A DNA stretch of 64,000 nucleotides from Filobasidium wieringae (taxonomy: Eukaryota; Basidiomycota; Tremellomycetes; Filobasidiales; Filobasidiaceae), in contig BCIV01000008.1 of NCBI GenBank assembly GCA_001600055.1, positions 682,001 through 746,000 on the forward strand, in the 5' to 3' direction. Every line of letters begins with the position of its first letter. Position 1 is the first letter of the stretch. Made by a program: the position numbers and the translations under genes. Positions 11,904 through 21,912 of this stretch are shown piece after piece. A model generated the notes under the pieces. It was not told where the DNA came from, did no database searches, and saw only the letters and a list, made by a program, of their open reading frames with translations.

Positions 11904-13560
11904 ATGTCTAAAGGTCAAGGAAGATTTGCTCGATGGTTCTCCATGGACAATATCCGCAATGATATGCATGCAATGTAGTAAGTCACGATGTCGTCAGACC
12001 TGGGTATCTCACAGTTGCTTACCCTTCTGCTGTATCTGCGTTAGCGGAGAGTTCATAGGTTCGTCATTCTACTTGAAGGATAGTCGCTTGTCGTATAGCT
12101 AAGCAGATACCTTTGTCCGCTCAGGTACTGTTCTCTTCATGCTGTTCGCATTGGGAGGGGTTCAGGTAAGCCTCTGTGATGACGAAATTTTTCAACTCTC
12201 CTGATGCCGCCCTATCACATCTTGCACTCATAGTCTACTGTAACCAACTTGTCAGCAAACCAGCCTAGTGACGATACCAACGGTACTCAAATTCAAGGAT
12301 CCGATGCAGCTCGACTTACGGGTCTCTTCTACATCTCCGCATCATTTGGATTCAGCTTGTACGCGGTTGCGGCGATCTTCTACAGGTTTACTGGAAGTGT
12401 AAGTTCAATTATAGATGTATCTGGGTGTATTTTGGTCTCGTATGTTGACGTCTGCATGCGCCTTGTCCTATCTAGATCTTTAACCCGAACGTATCATTTG
12501 CTTTGATGCTTGTCGGAGCAATCACTCCCGTGCGCTTCATTCTTGTTTGCATCGCCCAGCTGGTCGGGTCTATCGTTGCCAGGTAAGCACATTCAGACCA
12601 TATGAACAATTGGGAGGCTTACTCAATACCGCTCAACAGTGCCATCCTGCTCGGTCTCACCCCGGGCGAATTGAGTGTTGGAGTTGCCCTAGGTTACGGT
12701 ACTAGCCGAACTCAAGTGAGTCAATCATGCCGGTGCTCGTTGATTCTCTCTTGATTGACACATGGCATTTCCATTCCCGCAGGGACTTTTCATGGAAATG
12801 TTCATCACATCCGCTCTGGTTCTCTCAGTACTCATGTTGGCCGCTGAGAGTAAGCCTTCTATTCGTGCCAGCCTAATCTATATACGCAGTCTTATTGTTC
12901 CTTCCAACTTGCAGAATCTAAGATCACTCCCCATGCTCCATTAGGATTCGGATTCATGCTATTCATCCTCGAATTGTTTTCGGTCCAATACACCGGCGGT
13001 GCTGTCAAGTAAGTCGATCCACAAACGGCGCCGCTTATTTGTCGCTCATCTTGGCTGTCCCGCTTCAATCAGTACTGCTCGAGCATTCGGACCTGCTGTC
13101 ATCTCCGGGTTCCAGGATTACCACTGGATTTACTGTAAGCCAAATCAACCTGGCAGTCACCGCCAATGCTCACATCCTTTCATCGTTTCTTTTGTTTTTC
13201 GATCCATTTCGACATGCCAGGGCTAGGGTGAGTACATTCTCAATCACTTTCGGTTGTACACGTCAAGTTTACGTCGTCCTTGCTTTCATATGTATAGACC
13301 AACACTCGGTGCCGTTCTTGCTAGCGCTTTCTACTATCTTCTCAAATACATCGTAAGTACAAAAGGAGTCGGTACGCCTTCATTACTCAAACATCGACTA
13401 ACCGTCCGGACTTGACTTGCTACAGAAATACTGGGAAATCAATCCCGGCCAGGATTCTGAAGACCACCGTGATGCTCCCCTTTCTAATATTGGAGGCAAC
13501 GGTAACGGCAATGGCAACGAATCTCAGCAACGTCTTGGTAGGAATTCCTCCATAGTCTGA
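11904..13560 (+). CDS. Aquaporin / MIP-family channel
   Basis: Twelve exons give 298 aa: 11904-11977, 12045-12058, 12125-12165, 12234-12398, 12476-12582, 12640-12715, 12783-12849, 12915-13008, 13073-13134, 13221-13227, 13298-13352 and 13426-13560. Six hydrophobic segments are visible. The first pore loop is FNPNVSFAL (NPN in place of NPA) and the second is NTARAFGPA (NTA in place of NPA). GEFIGT in helix 1 and the HWIYWLGPTLGA helix-6 signature are conserved. The channel should sit in the plasma or an internal membrane and pass water or small solutes; the altered NPA boxes make selectivity uncertain. The C-terminal tail is Gly/Asn-rich. Two exons are tiny: 14 nt (encoding the GEFI turn) and 7 nt (GGCTAGG, encoding W-L-G). 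Confidence 0.92.
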
Positions 13561-13636
13561 TTATATAATAACATAGTTGGAGCCAATCAGATAATAATGA
13601 GACGTAAATAGATACACGTGAACATGATATGCAACG

Positions 13637-15301
13637 TCACTCGGCTCGATCCTTCCCCTTTTTAGGGTCCTTTTGTAATGACTGCTCGCCAGAATGCTCT
13701 CTCATCCTCTTGCCCGTGCTTTCGCCAACATTGTCGAAGGTGAGAGCAACCCTTTCCTCATCTCGGCCCTGCGTCTGAGTGCGATACCTCATGACCGGGG
13801 TCGGCGGACTGGGGGGTGCGGTTGCCGTCGGAGTAGAAGAGCCAAGAGGTGTGGTCGAGATTGGAGGGCTGGGAGGCGGAGTCGCTATCGGACTAGCTGG
13901 GCCAAGTGGAGTCGTTATCGGAGTAGACGGGCCAAGGGGTGCGGTCGGTGTTAGAGGACCGGAAGGTGCAGTCGGTGTTGGAGGACCGGAAGGTGCAGTC
14001 GGTGTTGGAGGACCGGAAGATGCAGTCGGTTTCGGAGAACTTGGAGGTGTAGTCTTTATGAGGGTAGGGGCAGACGCTTTTTTGCTGGGACCGGGAGTTG
14101 AAGAGCCCGGCGTAGGTGGACTGGAAGGTGTGGCAACCCAATCAAAGTTTGGCGTGGAGGGAATGGAGGAATCAGGATTGGCATTTGAAGAACATTCAAC
14201 GGAGTAAATGCCATAATCAAGGGGATCAGCAACCTCGGCGTCCGCAATCAATTGGTATGCTTGTGATCGAGACCTCATTTTGGCCGAAAATCCTGCGAGA
14301 GAGGTATTGGGCTCCCATCCAGTACTTAAGAACGGTCGTCGATCGGTGCTGTCAAGCGGCTGCAGATCGAGTTTCATGAACGAGTCGAACACAAATCTAA
14401 GACCAGTACGTGATCAGCCAAATCCGAACTACTAATTAGACGAGCAAAATAGCAACAATAGCAAATAAAGGGGTACGCACCCAAGATTCACACGTTCAGT
14501 CCATAGCTCAAACTCCTTTCCATCATTCACGTCGATAAACGAGCGGGCAGTAACATTCTCTCTACATGCAGGAACTGCCCCAGTACCCAGCACAATAAAC
14601 TTTCCATTACTTGCACCCTGAAGGTGTGTTGTCCTTCCCTGATAACCTTCAGAACGATATCCCATATAATCCGGGGAAGCGTCTTCCATAGCCATTACCA
14701 TTGCTGAGATAGGTCCATCAAACCAGCCACGTTCGGTCACTGAGGAAGATAGAAAACGATGAGTTACTGAGGAGGAAGAAAATGATGATGTTGTGCGAGC
14801 GTGCTCAAGGTAATGAAGTGACATACTGCGGAAGAAGCGAATAGGTTTCACTTTCTCGTGAGAAACTAGCGTGACAATGTCATGTGTGATGTGATACACA
14901 TCACAATTCAGTTCACGCTCCAAGACACTCTACCGTGCTTGCAGATTTGGAGGGAACTCTCTACCAAATGAATACTTGAAATCCTTCATGGGTGGAAGGA
15001 TTCCCTGTGTTCTGACGTCCAAAGACTGTAAAGGACGGAACGATCTCCAGTATCCCAGTAGAGCCGAGATGGTCCGGAGGTATTGTTGTTTTCCCTCCAG
15101 GATGACAATCAGGTCGTCCTCACCCACCCACTCATCATTTAGCCTGACATGGTCACTGTATGATATTGGCAGATGCGCGAGCAGGAAATCGAGAACCTTC
15201 TGGCCATCGGATCCATCAGATGATGACGCAGCCCATCTCGGAAGATACCGAATCCAGGATGCGTAACGAATGGAGCAGGCGATGTAATTGTAGAGAGCCA
15301 T
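13637..15301 (-). CDS. Uncharacterised protein with Pro/Thr-rich C-terminal tail
   Basis: I do not recognise this protein. Three exons join in frame: 15301-14934, 14825-14481 and 14396-13637 (490 aa). Residues 1-250 look folded. They are mixed polar and hydrophobic, Trp- and Tyr-rich, with no signal peptide and no membrane span. Residues about 310-430 are a Pro/Thr/Ser-rich region built partly from a 9-residue repeat related to SGPPTPTAP. The last 30 residues are strongly charged (Lys/Arg/Asp/Glu). The stop lies 77 nt from the aquaporin stop on the other strand, so the two genes converge. It could be a lineage-specific regulatory or scaffold protein, but nothing in the sequence says which. 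The middle exon could hide one more small intron. Confidence 0.6.
13947..14027. repeat. 27-bp tandem repeat (3 copies) in coding sequence
   Basis: Three adjacent 27-bp units, 13947-13973, 13974-14000 and 14001-14027, differ at only a few bases. Read on the minus strand each encodes nine residues of the Pro/Thr-rich tail of the uncharacterised gene. More diverged copies continue on both sides. Confidence 0.8.
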
Positions 15302-17288
15302 AGTTGATATATCTTGTGGACATGGACGGTAGTTTATCAGATATAGCAATATAGAGATAAGCACGCAAGTACAACGCAATCTAGGCGATCGACCTATGCC
15401 AGCTTGTGCTCGATGACGACTATGACGACGCACAGTGCACCAGTCGATCTTGCACCGCGGGTCACGGGGTCGGCGTGCTAGCGAGCCAGGAAAGGTATAT
15501 AACAGCGCGTCAAGAATCTTCGTCTTGCTTTCCATTCGTAGTCAAAAGAATTCCTCTTCATTCGCGAATGACCACAAGAAAGCGGAAGACACGATATGCC
15601 ACTGGATGCCTTGACTCCAATAACTAGTGCTTGGAGAGTATGGTCAACGCAGGAAGGGTCCAGTAGGAAGTGGTAACTACAGTCACTTACCCGAGGTACG
15701 ACGGTCAGCGGGGCACGAGGACGTCACGCCTACCTTGTGCACCGCGCGTTTATAAGGCCGAAGGCGTCATGTAGACTACAATTCCGGGTTCGCATGTAAG
15801 CCTTTCCTCTTCACCAACGAATGATCTGGTTCTCTCCTGTGACCAGCGATTGCGAGACCTTGTGCAAGATTGGCAAGGTCTAAGCGATCACGATGCGCAC
15901 AGCCCGCAAGATCGGGGCTGAGCGGCTCGCGTCTGATTGGAAAAACGCGCTTTGGTATTTGGGAAGGGCGTGAAGGCTCATGCATTGTGAGCGACTTGCC
16001 TCGACTGAACGCGATTTTGCCTTTCTCTGCTGATGCCATCTTCTTGATTTGCAGTCCTGGGATGGCAAGACTTCGGGGAGGACGGGGCGGAGCATATGCG
16101 ATGGGACGTCGTTTGCCGGGACGGATGAGGGTAAGTTTACGTGTTCCAGAGCTTCGAACGCCGACATTGGCTGAGATCGTCTTGACTTTCAGCCGAGGTA
16201 TAGTACTGGTTGCGTACTGATGACGCCTTTCGTTCGACCTCATTGGATCGATGCGTCAATCCAGTAAGTCTGAGGACTTTTACGACGCTTGACAGCCAGA
16301 ATCAAAGGCTGATCGTGCGACGTCACATCCCAACAGATCTCTTCATTTTGCGAAAGGGTTAGGGGTGGGCTTCGTCAAGGTCTTTCGCCAGTGTTTTAAT
16401 TGTTGATATATCCATGGAATTCGAGATCAACTATGTTCGACAACTGCTCTAGCATGAGATCCAATTTCAAGTGTCATTCTAGTCGCCACCATCCGTCGAA
16501 CAGCAGGACCAGCAACGTCTCTGAAGGCTCTAGAAGTCATCCTTGATTAGTAGTGATTTCATTGCCCACAGCGCCATGATCGTTCACTAGCTGCTTTTAG
16601 ATACCTCGGTCCGAGTGACATTTACCTCTGTCCATATTGTTACCAGCGACGTTCACATTCATCACGTCAGGAATCAGCGGAAGAGATCTGGCCAGCTTGC
16701 GTCCGTTCCAAGTCTGTCAAGTGTAGTGATCGGCTGGACGGCAGATTGTCTGAGCACTCCCACGAGGATGGATGCATACTCGCGCTTGTGACCCATTTTT
16801 TACGTGCGTGTGCGCTGTCTGTTTCACTTCTTCATTTATCCTCATTCTGCTCTTTCCAAAAGTTATCTGGAGATCTACGCTTCCGGCTGAGCAATATTGT
16901 TAACGGGTCTTCTCTTGGTCTGTCCAGATGTGTCGCAACCCTCCTCTTTTCCAGGGCAGCAGACCAGGTACCACCCGCGGCCTCCGATCTTTCGCGGCGC
17001 GGAACATTTCGATAGTTCCAATCTCGGAGTAGTCTCGACCTTGACATGTACCCTTGAGACTTGATTTCAGGCAAGCCGGATGTTGACTGCAGGTCTCTCA
17101 GCCTTGTACTGATAGGGACCTAGATGTAACCGCAGCACGCAATGCCGTTCGTGGACCATCGACTTCGAATGAACCTCATCCGACGCGCTGCTCGCCCGAA
17201 TGTCACTCGGGGATGGTCTGTCGATGTGATCCACTTGATAAATTTGTCAGGCCGACTATATGATATAGGACCTCAGATGTGCCGTAAC

Positions 17289-17314
17289 AATTTGGCCAAA
17301 TATTTGGCCAAATT
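17289..17314. repeat. Perfect 26-bp palindrome
   Basis: The 26 bases starting AATTTGGCCAAA are their own reverse complement with no spacer. Inside it TTTGGCCAAA occurs twice. It is followed at once by two copies of TATTAGGTAA-like sequence (about 17315-17332). It lies in the gene-poor region and could form a cruciform or bind a dimeric factor. It is not a terminator next to any gene I can see. Confidence 0.9.
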
Positions 17315-18691
17315 ATTAGGTAATATTAGGTAAGCATCCCATTCTATCGCGACTCGCGAAAAGAGCTGATTGGCTGGCTCGTCGTTGTGGGTGAAGACCT
17401 CAGAATGGCTCTAGAGACGTCGTTAGCATCAACGCGCTATTGCTCACCGTTCCCGAATGAGTCGATGCTTTCACAACTGCGGCCCTCGGTGAAATTAGGC
17501 ATTATGACGACGTCTTTCCTTTGCGCAGGCCAAATCCTCTTGCTCATTTGATAGGCCTCCACTCGCACAGGAAAGTTCAAGAGCGAAAAGATCTTTGTTT
17601 GAGTACCGCATCAATTGAGCTTTAGGCAAGAACAAGTTGATGGCGCAGCCTAAAGACCGAGGATCTTTGCCTGCCTGCCTCTCCGGTCTCCGGAACAGAA
17701 TCGACCGCTAAACCACTCGCCGGGAATTCTAGCTCCCGACAGTGGTGTCAACGAACAGCACTACCAACGCTATGTCCTTTGCGGTGCAATGTCTACTCAG
17801 TTTTGCCAAAAGGATCAGCAGTCTTGTCTTGCATGTCTTGATCATTAGGTCTCACTTCACACAGATCGACGACGCAGGTCTGTATCGGCGCGCGCGCCTC
17901 GTGTCAAGGGGGTGGCGACGTGTATATTCAGGCGCTGTGACCAGGGAGGCAACCCCGTGCATAGGCAATATTTCCCACGAATCGCGCAGCTGCCTTATCT
18001 CCAACTGAAGCTAAACTCTGTCGTTTGATATCCAACCTGTGAGGATCTCCAGACTGGTAACAGAAGTTGTCAAGCTCTAGAGCTTTGGGGGTTATGTCGT
18101 ACATGAAAAGGCGGGCCCTTTTGCTTCCTTGAGTCACACCGAGAGTAGGTGAATGAAGGGTCCCCCCTCACATTTTTTCCCACTAGGGAGACTGATGTCA
18201 GGGTTATTTGCATAACGTCCTCTGCCGACTTATTTAAGGAATGTATGAGGCACATACATCAATGTTGTATCAGGCTTTGGATAGATGGGCAATCAGCCTG
18301 ATTGCGAGTTAAAATCTTGTGCGGAGTTGCTCACGACGCTACGATTGGATGCCACACTAATGCGTCGATATGTACGCCGGAACAGCTAGCTGCCACAGGT
18401 ATACCGCTGTAGTCTTGGCGGAGTTTTGGTATACGTAACACAGTCAAAGCCTGAGTAGCCCCAATGGGGATTTCCTGTGGCTAAATGCTTTCGAAAATAA
18501 AGGTATAGCGATATGAAACGTCCCCTCTGGCTGTGCACGTTCGAATTCCGGAACCTTCCATTCCGGATGAAACGCGTCATATAGTGAGCTGAGACTTACC
18601 GTCGAGCTGGATAGCAGTACGCCGCCACGTCGATGTACTTCCCGCTCTTTCAACTTTACGATGAGAATTCCAACCAGGCCATGCACCTCCT

Positions 18692-18701
18692 TATTTAAAT
18701 A
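18692..18701 (+). promoter_or_regulatory. TATA-like element of the calnexin gene
   Basis: TATTTAAATA lies 67-76 nt upstream of the calnexin ATG at 18768, a usual TATA distance in fungi. No convincing unfolded-protein-response element was seen beside it. Confidence 0.35.
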
Positions 18702-18767
18702 CACTGCTGACTTGTATCAAGCAGTTTACTCTGATCCCACAACTTCCGAACTCACACTACGAGAAAA

Positions 18768-21048
18768 ATGCGTGGAAACGTTGTTGCTGCTGGAACTGCG
18801 CTCGCTGCTTTGAGTGCCGCTGGTGTCAAAGCGGACAAGGCCGTATTTAAGGTATATTGACCTACAAGCAATGCAGGCTTTTGAGCGTTCTGAAACAGAA
18901 TTTCCTTCTCAGCCTACTGCCGTCCAAGCTCCCTTCTTGGAGCAATTCACCTCTGACTGGACCTCTCGATGGACTGTTTCTCAAGCTATGAAGCAGACTC
19001 CTGTTGGCGACGAGACTATGAGCTATGTCGGCAAGTGGAGCGTTGAGGAGCCAGAGGTAGCTAAGGGGATCGAGGGAGATGAGGGTTTGGTCATGAGTTA
19101 GTGCATCTTTTCGTGAAATCGTTTGGATTGAAGCTGAATCAGTTTTATCACTTAAGAATCTAAGGCCGCTCATCACGCCATTTCCGCTGTATTCCATGAG
19201 CCCATCGATGTTCTCCCCGAGCGAAAGCCTTTGGTGGTCCAATACGAAGTCAAGATGCAGAAGGGTCTGGAATGTGGTGGAGCTTACTTGAAGCTTCTTA
19301 CCGAGAACCCCGGCGAGGGTATCAGGGCTGGAGATGACTTCACTGACAAGACCCCTTTCACTATCATGTTCGGACCTGTAAGTCAATCTCGCACCTGGAC
19401 TGAGTTATCGATAGCCATTTACGATCGATCCTCTCATTCTCAAAACAGGACAAGTGTGGAACGACCAACAAGGGTAAGCTGTACTGCGATCTTGCTGTGA
19501 AATTCGCCCATTGACAAGCTGTTTATCTCATGCATATAGTTCACTTCATCTTCCGACACAAGAACCCTATTACTGGTGAATGGGAGGAGCACCACTTGAA
19601 GAACCCTCCTACTCCTAAAATTGGCAAGACCACCGCACTCTACACTTTGATTGTCAAGTAAGTCTAGCGCTTATGTGGCATTGCAAACCGATCGGAGGTT
19701 CTGATCTCAAACTCCAAACAGCCCAGACAACACTTACGAGGTTTTGGTCAACGACGAGAGCGTCAAGAGCGGAAGTCTGTTGACCGACTTTGACCCCCCT
19801 GTCAACCCGTCTAAGGATATCGCCGACCCTGAGGACACCAAGCCTGCTGACTGGGTCGACGAATCCCAGATCGTTGATGTAGCGGCTACCAAGGTGGGTC
19901 TTGCACAGTGTGGTTACCACCCAATCGCTTATTAATCTGGACCGTCTTCACTTGCAGCCTGCTGATTGGGATGAGACCGCTCCTGCTACCATTGTCGACG
20001 AGTCTGCCACTATTCCTGAGGACTGGTTGGTTAATGAGCCCAAGGTTATTCCTGATCCCGAGGCTGAGAAGCCTGAAGAGTGGGATGACGAGGAGGATGG
20101 CGATTGGGTCCCTGACATGGTCCCCAACCCTACTTGCGAGGCTGTCTCTGGGTGCGGAGAGTGGGAAGCTCCTACGATTAGGAACCCCGAGTACAAGGCA
20201 AGTGATCCAACTTGTGTTATGATTCATATCGTCAAGCTAATTTAGCTCAATTTGCAATGATTTAGGGCAAATGGTCCCCTCCCCTCATCGCCAACCCCGA
20301 GTACAAGGGAGTTTGGGCTCCTCGAAGGATCCCCAACCCTGGTTACTACCTCGACGAGCACCCAGCTGACTTCACTCCTTTGGCCGGTGTTGGTTTCGAA
20401 TTGTGGACTATGACGGAAGACATCTTGTGTATGTGATTGGCTGCGATACGTCATCCCCGCATCTACACTAAAGGCAATCCTCATGTTTTGACAGTCGATA
20501 ACATCTTCGTTGGTCACGAGGCTACTGCCGCCAAGGCTTTGGCCAAGGAGACCTTCCACACCAAGCTTGCCATTGAAAAGGAGGCGGAGGGAATCGAGGA
20601 CGATGAGGATGTCGAGGGCGGTTTGGGTTTCAAGGACGTTCTTAAGTTGAAGTTGTTGCAGTTCAGGAGTGAGTACATAGACAACGCAACATCGATCCAT
20701 CATCGCAATCTGATATCGTTGTATTGTTGTTCTACAGACTTGTTCCAGAAGGACCCCATGCACGCTATCACCGCCATGCCTGAGGTCGCCGGAACTCTCG
20801 GAGTCGCTTTGTTGACTATTCTTGGAACTCTCCTTTCTCTCTTCGGTCTCATCGGTTCCAGCAAGCCCACCATCCAGGTCAAGCAGACCACTACTGTCAA
20901 AACTGACGCTGTCAAAAAGGGCCCTGCTGCTCCTGTCGAGCCTGCTTCCGCTAAGGAACAGGTTGCACTCGATAAGGCTGGCGTTGCAACTGGAAAGGAG
21001 GTTAGGGAAGCAACCAAGAGGACTAACGCTGGAAAGACCGACCTATAA
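18768..21048 (+). CDS. CNE1: Calnexin (ER lectin chaperone)
   Basis: Ten exons give 563 aa: 18768-18851, 18913-19096, 19157-19377, 19449-19473, 19540-19657, 19722-19893, 19958-20197, 20266-20428, 20495-20668 and 20738-21048. A signal peptide (residues 1-22, Ala-rich) precedes the lectin domain. That domain carries [17 protein letters not shown] and IMFGPDKCG, with the conserved cysteines. The proline-rich arm follows, with KPADWDE- and [17 protein letters not shown] repeats and then NPEYKG repeats. One membrane span (about 473-496) and a basic/Ala-rich cytosolic tail of about 67 residues end the protein. Calnexin holds monoglucosylated glycoproteins in the ER during folding. The intron at 20198-20265 begins GCAAGT instead of GT. 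No KKxx-type retrieval signal is at the very C-terminus. Confidence 0.97.
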
Positions 21049-21912
21049 GCTGGTACAAGAAAAGAGAACAGAAGTACGGGAAGCGATTTAGGATTGCACG
21101 ACTTTACGAGCCAATGGGTTTCTAGATCAAATCTATATCCTTGACAATGACATATATGATCGATTTTGTTATTCCTCTTGCCTCTTGACACGTCATTTCT
21201 TTCGCGTCGAGAAAAGTTGCATCCGCACGTGAAATTCTGCGACCGCTCAGTCGCCCGCTCGAGCTATATAAACCTCGAGAACTATAGTCATCCTCACTTC
21301 GCAATCCGGTCAGATCCTTTCTTCTTCATCAAAAAGTTATGTGCTCGAATCTGCCATGCGGTCCGACTATTCTTAGTAGTTGCGTTACCGTGCTCATTCG
21401 GGTTACTAGAAAGAGACCTACTCTCCTGCGGGAGGGGGGTTGCGGCAGACCTATATAGGAAACGGCTACTTCGAATAATAAAGGTGGAATACGTCGTGCT
21501 TGCTGTGTCTGTGACATCTCGTTTAGTATCATTGTACTTGGTGAACGCTCATGGTATGAAAAACATGACATTACACTTCCAACCAATGCCTTTTCAGATC
21601 GTTTGTGAAGTGCGACTGCGAAAGCTTGAATTAGCCCTTTGCCATTTATCGACGGTTACGGCAGTCTACGCACCAAGATTGGCGTCGGATTACAGCGAAG
21701 TTCAATCGCCTTAGTCGTGTCGACAATCCAGTAGCAAGTACCAAGCAGAGCATTCCCACACCTGTCATACTATACCACTACCTCCTGATCATTCATTGCA
21801 TTCTTGATACCACCATTGCCGTGCAAAAGTAGTGACCATCCGGCTGGCCAAATCGCGAGCATATCCTCGAAAGAGCTTTACAGGCAGGTATCGAGTATCG
21901 GGTCTTGCTACG
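21049..21912. other. Intergenic region between calnexin and the Kex1-type carboxypeptidase
   Basis: This region holds the 3' UTR of calnexin and the promoter of the next gene. A 182-codon open frame at 21166-21714 has no family resemblance and no matching splice to the carboxypeptidase, so I treat it as chance. Confidence 0.4.

Larger units (their letters stand above)
15302..18767. other. Gene-poor 3.5-kb region
   Basis: This is the longest stretch without a supported gene. Frames of up to 155 codons occur (for example 16243-15776 on the minus strand), but they overlap each other on both strands and show no known motif or plausible spliced partner. The right end must hold the calnexin promoter. 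The rest may be regulatory, non-coding RNA or decayed sequence. No reverse transcriptase, integrase or terminal repeat was seen. Confidence 0.5.

Noticed and set aside
13779..14207. 142-codon Gly/Val-rich frame on the plus strand
   Set aside because: It is the antisense of the Pro/Thr-rich repeat of the minus-strand gene, and its repeat pattern explains the absence of stops.
15776..16243. 155-codon minus-strand frame starting with ATG
   Set aside because: A comparable frame overlaps on the plus strand, and there is no motif or sign of selection. Not enough to call a gene.
21166..21714. 182-codon frame upstream of the Kex1-type gene
   Set aside because: No family motifs, no splice in frame to the carboxypeptidase, and scattered composition. 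I judge it chance.
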